DNA of 64,000 bases, taken from Eutreptiella sp. 'Long Island Sound 2002'. Its lineage: Eukaryota > Euglenozoa > Euglenophyceae > Eutreptiales > Eutreptiaceae. Below the pieces are notes generated by a model. That model saw only the letters and a list, made by a program, of their open reading frames with translations, had not been told where the DNA came from and did no database searches. Shown here in pieces: positions 1 through 11,000 of this stretch. Both the position numbers and the translations under genes were made by a program. Every line of letters begins with the position of its first letter. The first letter of the stretch is position 1. Location: contig OZ038379.1 in the NCBI GenBank assembly GCA_964036045.1, positions 122,149,706-122,213,705 on the forward strand. The letters run 5' to 3'.

Positions 1-1068
1 GTTGCCGGTGAGTGGCGGCTCGTGGTCGACTACCACGGCCTAAACGCCCAAACGCAGCACGACAGCTATACGCTGCCCCTCATTGAGGATATGCTGCAAA
101 AACAACACCGGCGGAGGATCTTCACGGTGATTGACCTGAAACATGGTTATCATCAGATGCCTCCCGCCGAGGAGTCCCGTGCCTGCACAGCCATGAGCAC
201 CCCACTTGGACCTCTCCAGTGGAAGGTGATGCCTATGGGCGTTACCAACGGCAATGCGGCTTTTCAGCGGATGCTGGAGAACCTGCTTGAGCCTGTGCGT
301 GACTGTGCGGACCCCTTCGTGGACGACGTGATCATCGCGTCCGGGGACCCCAGTATGAGCTACGAGGAGCTCCTGGAGGCACATGAGAGGGACGTCACTC
401 GGGTGTTGGACCTCCGAGTTCGGCACAAACTCACAGGCAGCAGTGACAGGGCCACCATTGCGGTAAGCGAGGTGGTCTCCGCTGGCCACATAGTCGGGAA
501 CGGGCAGCGAAAGCCCATACCTGGCAAGGTGGCTGCCATTAAGCACTGGGAAAAGCCCAAAACGGTCTCTGAGCTACGGGCGTATCTGGGGTTCTGCAAT
601 TACTACTCGGGGTATATCAAGATGTATGCCGAGTATGCAGCCCCCATGACGACCATGCTCAAGGGCAACCGAGAGGAGACCAAGAAGGGGTCCAAGAAGG
701 CTCTGGTCTCGGGTGCTGATTCCGACCGTGCCTTTGAGGGGATGAAGCAGGCGCTGCTATCCGCAGTGGGTCTGCACCTCGTGGATCCCGACCGAGGGTT
801 CGTCCTGCGCACCGACGCTTCCGACTACGCCGTGGGCGCAGTGTTGGAACAAGTGCTTGACGATGGGAGGCACGTGCCTGTGGCCTTCTGGAGCCGAGTC
901 CTGGCGGAAGGCCAGAGACGGACGTGGACGCCCCGTGAAAAGGAGGCGTATGCCATCGTCATCGCTCTCAGGAAATGGGCTGGGTACATAGCCCTCCATC
1001 CCGTCATCGTCTGCACCGACCATCAGAGTCTGCAGTCGTGGCACAAGGAGCACGTGGACACCCCCTGA
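1..1068 (+). pseudogene. pol: Element 0 pol: reverse transcriptase (partial) and RNase H
   Basis: This segment copies the element RNA into DNA. The frame starts inside RT just before the WRLVVDY motif. The RT palm shows FVDDVIIASG, an (Y/F)xDD catalytic box, at about 305-335. The RNase H part has LRTDASDYAVGA (first Asp), a WTPREKEAYAIV segment (Glu) and VCTDHQSLQSW (second Asp). The N-terminal RT, protease and gag lie beyond the left edge. The frame is cut by TGA at 1066-1068, where the related elements have a Ser codon in the motif TPSGPAARR. The same frame continues unchanged from 1069, so this is a simple nonsense change. The family assignment is secure; the copy is not functional. Confidence 0.88.
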
Positions 1069-1896
1069 GGTCCCGCCTCCCGACGGGCAAGATGGCATGA
1101 GACCTTGGCCAAGTTCGACCTCACCGTTGTGTATATTCCTGGAAAGGATAACACCGTGGCAGACTGTCTCAGTAGGTGGGCCTATCCCGCCAGCAAGGGC
1201 ATGACGGATATCTCTGCCCATGGCGATGAGGCTGAGACCGCTGAAGCCAAGAAGATCATTGAAATGGAGCGCCTGATGGAGGAGGAGGGTGTTAAATGCT
1301 TCGTCGTCATGGCTGCGGATGCCCCCCTCGGAACGAGGATGGGCAGAGCGGTCAGAGTACTCGCCCCCGAGGGAGCTGAGTCCGACAAGCACCTCTTCCC
1401 GGAGTCTTGCCTCCAGGACGACTGGACCGACGATTACGCCAAGTCTGAGGCCTTTGCGGCCGAGTATAGGGCTGTGACCGACCCTGACGACGGGCAGAAG
1501 TGGCCGAAGGGGCTGACCGAGGAAGATGGCAAGCTCTACCGGAATGGTAAGCTGCTAGTACCGGAGTCCCGGTTGCTCGAGCTTTGTGAAGCTTGGCACC
1601 ACCACATGCTGCACCCAGGGGTCAAGAAGCAAGCCCTTGACATGCAGCGTCGGTTCGGGATCGACCATATCGTTCTCCACACCGCCATCAAGAAGGTCAG
1701 GAAGGGTTGCTCGGTCTGTCAGGCCTGCAATCCTGATAACCGGAACGTCAAGGGGGAAGCCCAATGGACCCCGGTTCCTGACCAGCCCATGGAGAGCGTG
1801 GCCATGGACGTCTTCTCCATGCCCGAAGTGCACATTGGCAAGGAGACCTTTGACTGTGTGGTTCTCTGTGTGGACCGCCACAGCGGCTACTTGTAG
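1069..1896 (+). pseudogene. pol: Element 0 pol: RNase H/integrase connection and HHCC zinc-binding domain
   Basis: This continues the frame of the preceding segment after the TGA. It begins with FAKFDLTVVY-like text (here LAKFDLTVVYIPGKDN) and ADCLSRWAYPA, the end of RNase H. A spacer follows, then the integrase N-terminal zinc motif with His residues in AWHHHMLHPGV and Cys residues in CSVCQAC. The integrase core begins with AMDVFSMPEV, containing the first catalytic Asp, and VDRHSGY. The frame then hits TAG at 1894-1896. Comparison with elements III and V shows that one G is missing from a TTGGTA sequence at about 1893; adding that one base in thought joins it to the next segment, so this is a 1-bp deletion. 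Confidence 0.85.
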
Positions 1897-2918
1897 CCGT
1901 TCCGGCACGCAAAAAGGGGTTGCTTGCAAAGGAAGTGGCAGTCATGATGATTCGTCATTGGCTGACCGTCTTTGACATCCCCCGCACCATTTGCAGTGAC
2001 CGAGGGCCCCAGTTTACTGGTGGCTGGTTCAAGGCCATGTGTTCCCTAATGGGAATACGTCACGCCAAGAGCATCGCCTATCTCAGCCAGTCCAATGGCC
2101 GGGCTGAAGTGGCTGGAGGGCAGCTGTTTGAGAAGCTGCGCAAGATCCACATCACCAATCCAAGTCGGAACTGGTTTGAGGAAATGTGGCCCGCTCTGAA
2201 GGCCCATCATGACACCCCCACTCCGGGCGGTTTGTCTCCTGACCAGATTCTGTTCGGCAGGGACCCCCTTGGTCGGGGACTTCCCTTGTCCGGGGATGGC
2301 ATGGCTATGGATGCCAAGGAATTCTTCGCGCGGCAAGAGCAAACGGCGCGGGACATCCGCCAGCAGCTCGAGAAGGAGCATGCTGAGCGTCAGAAGTCCG
2401 CCCCGAGCTCGACAGCGCAGAAGTTCAGGGTGGGAGACCCGGTGTGGGTGATCAGACCCCGCCCTATGGGCACCCACCGCACCAAGACCTGGTTCACACC
2501 CGGAGAGGTGGTCCGCAGGATTGGTGAGGACACCTACCGCATCAAGGTGGGTCACGGACAGTTCCGGGAGCGCCACGAGAGTCAACTCCGTGTGCGGGAA
2601 CCCGACCTCCGTGGCCAACATGTGTCCCTGAGCTATGCCGCACATGAGGCTGATTCGGACGACGACTACGCTGAGCAGGACGACTATACGGTCGAGAAGA
2701 TCCTGGCTCAGCGTCCGAAAGCCTCGGCACCCGGAGGTCTGGAGTTCAAGGTTCGTTGGCGAGGCTATGGGCCGTCCCACGATACCTGGGAACCCGTCTC
2801 CTCGTTCGTTCCGCGGGTCAATACTCCCTTCATGGAGTACATCCGCAAGCACAAGACCAAGATCCATGTCTCGGACTTGGCAGCACTCACCCGGGCGATT
2901 GCAGCCAGGGGTGCCTGA
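1897..2918 (+). pseudogene. pol: Element 0 pol: integrase core C-terminal part and chromodomain
   Basis: After the 1-bp frameshift near 1893 the integrase continues with TICSDRGPQFTGGWF (second catalytic Asp) and SNGRAEVAGG (catalytic Glu). Together with the Asp in AMDVF these form the D,D-35-E triad. A basic region and a VGDPVWVIRPRP/GEVVRRIG segment follow, resembling the GPY/F-type integrase C-terminus. The last ~70 residues read YTVEKILAQRP, FKVRWRGYG and TWEPVSSF, a chromodomain with the aromatic-cage pattern. Chromodomains on integrases are characteristic of chromoviruses and are known to steer integration to particular chromatin. The stop is at 2916-2918. Confidence 0.88.
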
Positions 2919-4386
2919 TCAGCACCCTGAGCTCTCCCCTGATGCATTTTAAGCGCCTGTGAGGTCGTCGGATCGTCCCTTACTTGCTTGCTCTCTTCCA
3001 TCTTTCGGTGACCTGCCATCAGAGTGGCCATATACCCCCCCCTGCTGAATCCAGAGGAGGATGGCCCCTCTCTTCTTCTACTCGTCACTCCGCACCTGCT
3101 GAATCCTTGGGAAACCAGGTAGGGCGAATGACCTTCATATTTTCTGAGCTCTTGGGGCCTTGAAGCCCATACAACGTTGCGCAACGGATGCCGCTGTCAT
3201 CGGCATTGCGATTTTTTTTTTGGTGTGTGGTCTGGTCCCATGGCACTTGCGGGATCCAGACCAGTCGACGTGTGTCTCGAGACTATATATGGCCTGCACT
3301 CAGGCGTTTTCCTGTCCACCCTCCTGCACTTGCCTTATCCTGACCGTGGCGTGGTTTGGCGCTCTGTCCAGAGTGTGTTTACACGCCTATTTACCCCGCT
3401 TGTTTTGCTTGTTTTTCTGTTCCCCAGGATATGTGCGTCTGTATGTCAGCCCATCACTGAAATGTGGACCGTTTTTCCCCCCGACGGGATGCGAATCGGA
3501 ATACAGAGGCGCCCTGAGTCGCCGTGTACATGCTTTCACTTAAGGTCCAGCCTGGACCAGTACCTAAGTACAGATTCTTCTGTTTGAGTGCCCGTGATAC
3601 CGTGTGCCCTATTCGCTGTGATGTGGAGATCCTGATGGCGCCAGGCGGGAAGCCCAGTTGCCTGACTACACTCCCAGCGGTCCGCCACTGTCAGTCCCAG
3701 TGTGAGCGTACCGACTCGCAGACGCACTTGCAGTCGGATGGCGGCCTCCGGTGCTCCTGACCTCGGTCAGTCTGCCTGGGAAACTGGTGGTTTGAGGAGT
3801 CGACGCCTCCGCCCACACTGCATGAGGACTCCCTCATGTATGGCCTTCGTGGTAATAGGCCGAGGGAAAAGACGGCCTTGATGCCCGATCCCTTAAGGAG
3901 GAGCTCGTTCGGCTGTACCACTCTGGACTCGCGTCGTATGGATATGGACATGGTGCGCCCGAGGAAGGACCCGTGCGGACTCTCCCCCAGCCGGTGGGCC
4001 TTGGGAAGCTTGGGGTAGCCTGATGGATCTTTGTGGTCGCTTTCGACCTGTGGGACCACCTCGGTCGTCGTGTGACGCCTATGTCGGCCGTGTATGCCAC
4101 TGCCACTGTGGTAGTGACCGTAGCAGCCGGCACCCGGTGCGCCTGGTATGGGTTGACGGGTCCTTTGAATGCCGAACAATCGCCGCCAGGACCCGGGACT
4201 TAATACTTGATACAATACTTGCAGTTACTAACAGTTACAGCATCATACCTGTTTTACTGTGGGATTTGGGCAACCTGACCTGCGAATCAGCCTGAAGCGA
4301 GGATGTGACACCCCCCCTTCAGGATATGGTCCTGGGTACCCGCTGCCATGCGTGGGTGTTATCGAGCCCCCCCCAGGGTTTGCTCT
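2919..4386 (+). other. Element 0 region between pol stop and polypurine tract
   Basis: This stretch of about 1.47 kb has no coding region I recognise. It is almost four times longer than the equivalent gap in elements I and III (about 385-395 bp), so it may contain an inserted or unrelated sequence. Short open frames exist here but none shows a known motif. Confidence 0.4.
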
Positions 4387-4397
4387 AAGGAGGGGGG
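4387..4397 (+). promoter_or_regulatory. Polypurine tract of element 0
   Basis: AAGGAGGGGGG directly precedes TGAAGCGG, the start of the LTR. The same arrangement, on the minus strand, is seen at 16891-16900 and 50340-50349. A PPT primes plus-strand DNA synthesis in LTR retrotransposons. Confidence 0.7.
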
Positions 4398-6600
4398 TGA
4401 AGCGGTACCCAGAACCCCATGGCTAGGGTAGGGCATACAACCGGTCTCTGGTCCACTAACCCCATGTACGGAAGGGAAGACCGGTCTCCGGTCCACTAAC
4501 CCCATGTACAGAAGGCGCCCGTTGACGCCCGGTGCAAGCCCAACGGGAGCGTGTTCCGTGCCGTAAAGCCCCGCATCGGCAACCGATGCACCGCCAGCGG
4601 AGATTTATATGTCAGAACATCAGGAATCAACAGGGTTTTATTTTCATATTGTTTCCGTCAATTTTTACGCTTCCGTTCTGATATTCACTGTTTGGCAGCT
4701 GGCGGTTAGCTCGCGACTTTAGCGTAACCGCCAGTTTAACTGTTATATACAGATATTTTAGCGCAAATCGTGACGAAGACTCTAAAGTCTTCAGGAATTG
4801 CATTGCTGCATCCGCAATTCTTACATCTTACACTCGCAACCTTAATCCGAATTTTTCAGGATGTCGAAATCGGATTTTCGACTTCGACATCCCCGCACTT
4901 GAATTGACCTTTTTCGAGTGGACCTACGTGTTTCCCTATGCACGAATCAACTTTCCTTTTATCTTGCCCTCCATTTGACTTAGAGATATGGGCAAAACAA
5001 AGTTGATTCGTGAGGCCACTTGTGAGGGTCATATCTCGTGCCGCTTGCGAGGATTGACAATAAGGAAACGTGGGATGTATTCACAATACTCCCGACGTAA
5101 TTGTGGAAAGCATTATAAGCCTTGCGTCTCCACACGTGCGCGCTAGCGTAATGGATCATGGTCAAGAGGGTAGAGTTTGCGTTATAACTCTTTGGCCATG
5201 ATATTGCGTGCGTTGAGATAACTTTCGAGTGTAGCGCGCGAGTGTTGGTGTTGCATAGGAACTCTCCTTGAGTTCCTATGAGCGATTGACACAACGTTAT
5301 GCCCTTGGAGGGGCATGACATATCGTGGGGGGAGATACCTTTTTGGGCAATATGTGGTATGTGCCATGTGTTGTGTTGCGTGCCCATTTGGCGGGTCCAT
5401 CGCTCCAAGCCAAACCCGCCAATGGACCTCATATTGCGCAAGCCCCTTCTCCATACTCCTCACGATCAATTGCAAGCCTAACCTTCGTGGAGGGAAGCTT
5501 GTGTGGCGATCTCAAAGCGATGCGTTGGGGGCAAGGTGTGTGTTTTGCAATTTTCCATATTTTCATGTGCCCACTTGGGAAGTAGCGCTCGTAACCTTTC
5601 AAAGCGCCCCAAGTGGAGCACATATGTGTAATCGAAGGTCATTGGTGTCACGTCATTGTGTTTAGAAGGATTAGTTGATTGCACGATCCAAGCCGAAGAT
5701 ATTATAATATAATTATGCACCTTTCAAGGCACTTTTGTGTGTCTTTGTGCCAATTTTGCCGTTTTTGGCCCGTCATGATGTCAAGTGGCGACCGTGTATC
5801 TCAACGTTGCGCTCAATTGACATCATAACTTAAGTATGTTCTGGGGGTACATATTTCGGTGTCCGACATATCTTGGACCCAGCGAATAACTCCTCTTGGG
5901 CTTGGCATACCGTGGCCGCCATGTTGGCGATTTGGGACTATCCCAAATCATGGGCTCACTTGGCGACCCTGCCATTCCCGAAACCGGAGGAGTTGGGCGA
6001 CGCCCAAAAGATATGTTGGACACATATGACTTGATACCAATCCTATGGCACACTCCGGTCCAAGTCGGGCATGTGCCTCATTTGCCCCAACCATGAGTGT
6101 GTGCATTTTCGGCCATTTTGAGCAATTTTCCACATTTTCTGCCCGCCGTGCACTATGTTCAGCCCACCCGTGCACGCCGGACGCATGGACCAATGGACCA
6201 TATATGACATGGGTGTTATGCATATTGGTCCCCATGGTTCACACACCACGTGGGCGAAGCAGAGCGACCTTCGTTAAGGTGCTAGCCCAAAGTGAGTGTG
6301 GGCAATTTTGCCATTTTGGCATTTGTGGACCCAATTGGGATCGTCACCACGCCGAGTGGCATGGGAATCTTTGGAAGCCAGAGGCATGGGAGTCCCTGTT
6401 GGACTCCCGGTGGATCGTGTATGGAATGGCAAATCCAATCTCCAAGTCGGCGTGGAGATATACTATTGGGAGCACCACAAATTTTGGCTCATTTCGAGCA
6501 GCCAATATGACCCCCTTTTGGGACCCCAATTTCAACCCCCCGTGTGGTCAATTGGCGGTCCCATATCTCTATGCCCACAGGGGGCCCGGACCTAATTTAA
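4398..6600 (+). repeat. 3' LTR of element 0 (right end not resolved)
   Basis: It begins TGAAGCGGTACCC after the PPT. It shares blocks with the other LTRs read on their minus strand: GAGATTTATAT...TCAG, GGAATCAACAGGGTTTT, the GATTCGTGAGGCCACTT block near 5010 and the GAGTGTTGGTGTTGCAT block near 5240. It is AT-rich and I see no coding region in it. The terminal GACCTTCTT(G/T)A found in the other LTRs is not recognisable here. Confidence 0.65.
4441..4514 (+). repeat. Two-copy 40-bp direct repeat inside the LTR of element 0
   Basis: CCGGTCTCTGGTCCACTAAC at 4441 recurs at 4481 as CCGGTCTCCGGTCCACTAAC. Both copies continue into CCCATGTACRGAAG. Duplicated blocks near the 5' end of an LTR are often enhancer-like, but nothing more can be said from sequence. 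Confidence 0.75.
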
Positions 6601-7420
6601 AGTTGTACACTCAGATATTTGTCCTAGGTCCTGCCTCCTATCCTGTGAGCCACTGGCCTTGCCCTGTCCGGGCGGGCCATGCGTGGAGAAAACGCTAATT
6701 TTGGTGATTTTGGCATCATGACCCCACTTGACGAACCCGTGGTGCCCTGATGCCGAAACCTCAGATGGAACCAGGTTGGGTGGGGGTTCCGGAGAGTTCA
6801 TACTCAAAGGGCATGGGGCCAGGTGCCTCGTCCCTACCTCTGGCGGGTCCGGATGAGGGGTCTACTTGGGAGATTTTTGAGCTAATTTTAGTTTTGGCTG
6901 AAACAGCCCATTTTCAGCTACCAACTAGCTGATAATGGCGGGGCCATATCTCTGGCTATGAGAGGAGTTGGGACCTGCTGTTGAGGGAGCATGGGGAGCG
7001 ACTGTCGGTTGGCCTTGGAGCCCCTTGGTATCCAGGAACTCGCCTTTGGCTGGGCGGGACACCTCCCCTATTGGCAGGGTTTCAGGGTCCGGACTGAGCA
7101 GGGCATGGGTTGTGTTTGAGCCCCCGCCCCCACCAGCCACTGGGAGGGTCGGACCTGGGATTGGGATACGAGTTAGGACTGAGTGTCTATTGTCTTATGA
7201 TGCCCTTACCCCAGTCCAGTCTTAACCCCATGTGTACATATCCTGATGTGTTGCTGTACATACTTTCGTTCCCTTGTTGCAGAGTGGCAAGGATCCTGAA
7301 ACGCTTTGTCACATGACACGAGCGTATTGATGCCCTTGTGAGCGTAGTGCTTTGCCTGCCTGCTCACCTGTGCGTGTCACCGCAGCGTCCCGTGGCCGGC
7401 CCCCCACGGGAACGCGTCAC
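6601..7420. other. Unassigned sequence between the element 0 LTR and LINE copy 1
   Basis: I see no convincing coding region, repeat boundary or known motif. The sequence may include the unresolved end of the LTR. It does not match the 3' region of LINE copy 2 (27001-28284). Confidence 0.4.
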
Positions 7421-8523
7421 TATGTACACGTTGGGCTTGGCGCCCCTTCTTGCCGGGTTAGGTCCTGGCTCTGCTGGCTGGGCGGCTGCGCCAGGCGGCT
7501 GCGTGTGGCTCTGGGTTAGGGGGCTGGGGTTGTTCGTGTCCTTTCCCCTCTGCGGTGCCGGTTTTAACCTTCTGGGTGGTCCGCCACCGTTGTTGCCGGG
7601 CGCGTTGTGGCCCCGTGTGTGGGCTGCGGTGCTAGTGTGTGGCGTGCTGGTGCGGCGCCTTCCGGGGTGTGCGGTGGCTTGCTTCGGTTAGTCCTTCAGG
7701 TTAGGGTCAGTCCTGCCGTGTTGTGCCGCTCTGTGCCGCGTCGCGTCGCGTCGTGCTGTGGCGCGTTGTACTGTGGCGCGCTGTGGTGCGGTGTGCCGTG
7801 GTCTCGCGTTGTGCCGCGGTGGGTCAGTGCAGGTAAGCCTGGCCTCTTTCGTGGTGCGGAGTGCGGGCCGGAGTGTGGCTGGCTGGTGGCTGGAGGGTGC
7901 GGTTAGGTGTGGGTGTCTCGCTGGGTCCGTGCTGTGGGGGCCTTGGTGTGCCGCTTGGGCTGGTGGGTCGGGTAGGCGTCCATTGTGTTGCCCTCCCTGG
8001 GGGCCTGTGCCTTGGTCCCGTGTCCTCTGGGGGTTTCGGTCCCTAGCCCTGGTCGCTGTAGCCGTGCCTTCATCCTCTTCCGGTGCCTGTGAGGTGGCCC
8101 TTGTCGCGGCCGGGGTCCTCGCCTGGCGGTGAGGGCGTGGTGGTGCGCCGTGCGGCGGCGTTCCCTGCGGCTTCCTCTGTGGGTGTGGCCCGTTCTCTCC
8201 GTGTAGGTGTGCCCTCCATTCCCCGTGTGGTTTTAGGTGGCTGGTGGGTGTGCGCTGGTGTGATCCGTACGGCGTCCGATGCTTGCTTCGGCGGTGCGTG
8301 TTGGGGGGTGCGCCCCCGGGAGTCGTGGGGCGTTCGGTGGGGGTGGGGCGACGCTGGTCCCCCCGTCGTGGTATGCCCTTCCTGGGTGTGGGTCGTGGCG
8401 TTTGCCGTGGTGCCCTTTTCCTCCGCGCCTTGGTCCCCGCTCCTGCCCCTTCCTGGTTCTTGGGTGGTTTCCTGCCCACATGTGGTGTCTCTTCCGGCGC
8501 CCTGTCCCTATGGGGGCCTGCCC

Positions 8524-8901
8524 TCACTTGGGGCCCCTCCGTGCCCTCTTGCCTGAGTGCCCCTTGGTGTCCCTTGCCCTCCCCTTGCCCTTGTCCTTCC
8601 CTTTCCTGGTGTGGTGGTGGCGGGGGGGGCGGGGTGGGGAGGGGGCGCCGACGGCCCAGGCCTGGGGGTGGGTGGCCTGGAGCCATTGGCGGAGGGCTTG
8701 GGGGGTGTAGGGGGGGCATAGGCCCTGGACCGCATCGCGGAAGAGGGCCTCCAATGCCGCTTGTGGCATGATGGCCTCTGGGGCGGCCTCGTTGGGGTCG
8801 GCGGGGGTGCGGGTGCGCACCTCCTCGTAGGTATGCACCATGTGCACCCCATTGTGCCTTCCCGCTCCCCCGGCACACTTCACCCAGCGGCGGAGCTCCT
8901 G
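8524..8901 (-). CDS. LINE copy 1: conserved C-terminal domain with basic tail
   Basis: The frame ending at 8524 contains ELRRWVKCAGGA, a TYEEVRTRTPADPNEAAPEA segment, LEALFRDAVQGLCPPYTPQA and LRQWLQA. It ends with a basic tail rich in GKGKDKGKG and GKRARRGPK. The same domain, with mostly conservative changes and the same stop position, occurs in copy 2 at 29388-29759. Conservation of this frame against two GC-rich competing frames is the reason for choosing it. I do not recognise the domain. The basic tail would suit nucleic-acid binding, which is inference. Confidence 0.6.
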   Translation of the reverse strand, partial: QELRRWVKCAGGAGRHNGVHMVHTYEEVRTRTPADPNEAAPEAIMPQAALEALFRDAVQGLCPPYTPQALRQWLQATHPQAWAVGAPSPPRPPRHHHTRKGKDKGKGRARDTKGHSGKRARRGPK

Positions 8902-11000
8902 CAAAGCGAGGGCAGAACCACCAGGCGAGGTGGGCGGGGGCCTGGGGGGGGAGGGGTCCGTGCCCGGGGGCCTGAAGCGGCGGGGGCAGGACGTGGACCT
9001 GTGGTGGTGGTGGGGATGGCGGTGCTTGGGGGAGCGGGAGCGGTGGTGGCGGGGGCTGCGGGTGGAGGACGGGTACGGGCGGAGGGGGGAGCGGGAGGGG
9101 GAGGTGGACATGGGGCGGCAGTGGCGCGCTTGATGGCGTCTGGGGGAGCGGGGGTGGTGGTGGTGGGGGCTGGGGGTGGTGGATGGGTATGGGCGGCGGG
9201 GGGAACGGGGAGCCCGGCGGGGCCTGTGGGGGGAGGGGGAGGTGGACGTGGGGCGGCGGTGGCGTGCCTGGCGACGTCGGGGGGAGCGGGAGCCGTGGTG
9301 GCGGGGGCTGGGGGTGGGGGTCTTGTATGGCCGGAGGAGGGAGGGGGAGGTTGACATGGGGCGGCGGTGGCGCTCGTGGTGGCGCCTGGGGGAGCGGGAG
9401 CGGCAGGAGCGGGGTCCCGGAAGGTCGTGGTGGCACCTGGGGGAGCGGGAGCGGCGCGAGTGGGTGGTTGAGGCGCGGTGGTGGTTTGGGGAGTGTGGGC
9501 GCCGGGGGCGAGTGTGCCGTGCGGGGGGGGGAGCGGGAGCGCCGCCGTTTGCGGGACCGGGCCTCATCGCTCGAGTCGGGCCAGTCAGGAGGCGTCGGCG
9601 GGTCCTGGGGGGCTTCGCGTGGTGCCGCCTGGTCTTGGGGGGGGGGGGGTCCCCCGTCGTCCATGGATCCGCCACGTAGGGGTGTGGTGGCGGCAGCGGC
9701 TGGTGGTATGGGTCGAGTGACTGTCCTTGGCGGGGTTGGGCCCGGGGGGCCCCTTCGGCGTGGACGTGGTGGCCGGGGGGGTACCGGTTCCTGGTACGGG
9801 GGGGGTGGCTGGTACGGGGGGGGTGGCCCCTGGCGGTAGGTGGGGTATGCGGGTGGAGCGCTCGGTGGCTCCAATCCCATTTGCTGGTGCTGTTCGTGCA
9901 CGGGGGGTTGTGCCCTGGTGGGGTAGGGTGGTGGGCAGTGGTAGTGGTGGGGGTGGTGTTGGTAGTGGTGGTGGTGGGGCCGCTGGTGGTGGTGGTGTTG
10001 GTAGTGGTGGGGTTGGTGTTGCGGGTATGGCCCATGGACCCCTTGTGAGTTTTCCGGTCCCCCTTGTGGGGTCGGGGGGTTGGGCATCGTGGGCAGCCCC
10101 TGGGGCTGCACTATGTGGTGGGCAGGGGGGGCGGGTTGGGGGCCGGGCTTGACGGTGACGGTGGTCGAGGAATCCCACGTCCCTGGGTCGGTTTGGCCGG
10201 CGGGGGTGGTAATTTGTGGGGGATGGATGACGGGGCGCTTGGTGACGGGGATGTGGACGAGGGCTTGGACGGGGTCGTGTTGGGTGGCCGCCTCTGCGGT
10301 GGTGGTGGCTGCCGGCCGGAGGGGGGCGTGGGTTGTGGTGCGTGGGGTGTCCTGGCTTGGGTGAGGGTCCAAGTTGGGGCGGTGTCGGTCGGGTTTGTGT
10401 CGTTGCGTTTGTGGTGTTGTGTGTGCTCGCGTGGGCGCCGGCTTGGGTTTGGGGTCGGGTTTGGGGTTGGGGTCCGGTTCCAGGTTGAGGAGGACCTCTG
10501 TCCGGAGGTGTGAGCGCGTCGATGTCGGGTTGGGGGTCTTCCCGGTGCGTTGCCGGGCTGCCCAAGTCGCCTGTGTGGGGGTCGGGGGGTCGGTGCGTGC
10601 GGCCGCGGCTTTGGCTTTTGCCGTGGCCTTGAGGATGAGGGCGGCAGGGAGGGGCGGGTCAGAGGATGAGGTGGAGGAGGTGGATGAGGCTGAGGATGAG
10701 GAGGAGGTGGTGGACGCGGGTTCGCCTGTGAAGCGGGCGGGCTTGCGGGCGGCGGCTTCTGCTGCGGCCACGGCGGGGAGGATGGAGGGCATGTCCTCGG
10801 GCTGTAGGTCGGGGGCAGGCGGCTCGGGGGGCCCGGTAGTGACCTGGCGGCCTGGCGGGCCGATCTGGTCGGCAGCGGCGGGGAAGGGAGGCGCGGGGCT
10901 GTGGTCTTCTCCTTCTTGGCTTGGCTGGGCCCGGGTCCTGCAATGTGTGAGGTGGTGTGGGTTGGCGTCCGCGGGGGGGAACAGTTCGCGTGGGCTGCAT
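8902..11000 (-). repeat. LINE copy 1: proline-rich low-complexity coding tract
   Basis: The coding strand is so C-rich that all three minus-strand frames are long, open and rich in Pro, His and Arg, so the true frame cannot be fixed by openness alone. The + strand carries many runs of four or more G. The parallel tract in copy 2 is at 29760-31900. Repeated peptides such as HVHLPLPP recur at irregular spacing. Confidence 0.6.

Larger units (their letters stand above)
1..6600 (+). mobile_element. Gypsy element 0: Ty3/gypsy retrotransposon, 5' part outside the window, long 3' LTR
   Basis: The pol reading frame enters at base 1 inside the reverse transcriptase and runs through RNase H, integrase and chromodomain to a stop at 2918. 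A purine tract at 4387-4397 is followed by TGAAGCGG at 4398, matching the PPT/LTR start of the other gypsy elements here (AGAAGGGGGG then TGAAGCCGG). From about 4600 the AT-rich sequence matches, in opposite orientation, the LTRs at 14446-16890, 41323-43518 and 47980-50339, although it is clearly diverged. The 3' end of this LTR could not be placed; 6600 is an estimate. The element is on the opposite strand from all other gypsy copies in the window. Confidence 0.8.

Noticed and set aside
3160-3760. Cys-rich open frames after element 0 pol as an envelope-like gene
   Set aside because: Overlapping short frames of low-complexity sequence, no signal peptide followed by a consistent ectodomain or transmembrane anchor, and no conservation in related elements here.
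5896-6698. Open frames in the LTR of element 0
   Set aside because: They are short, overlap on several frames and strands, and have no counterpart in the other LTR copies.
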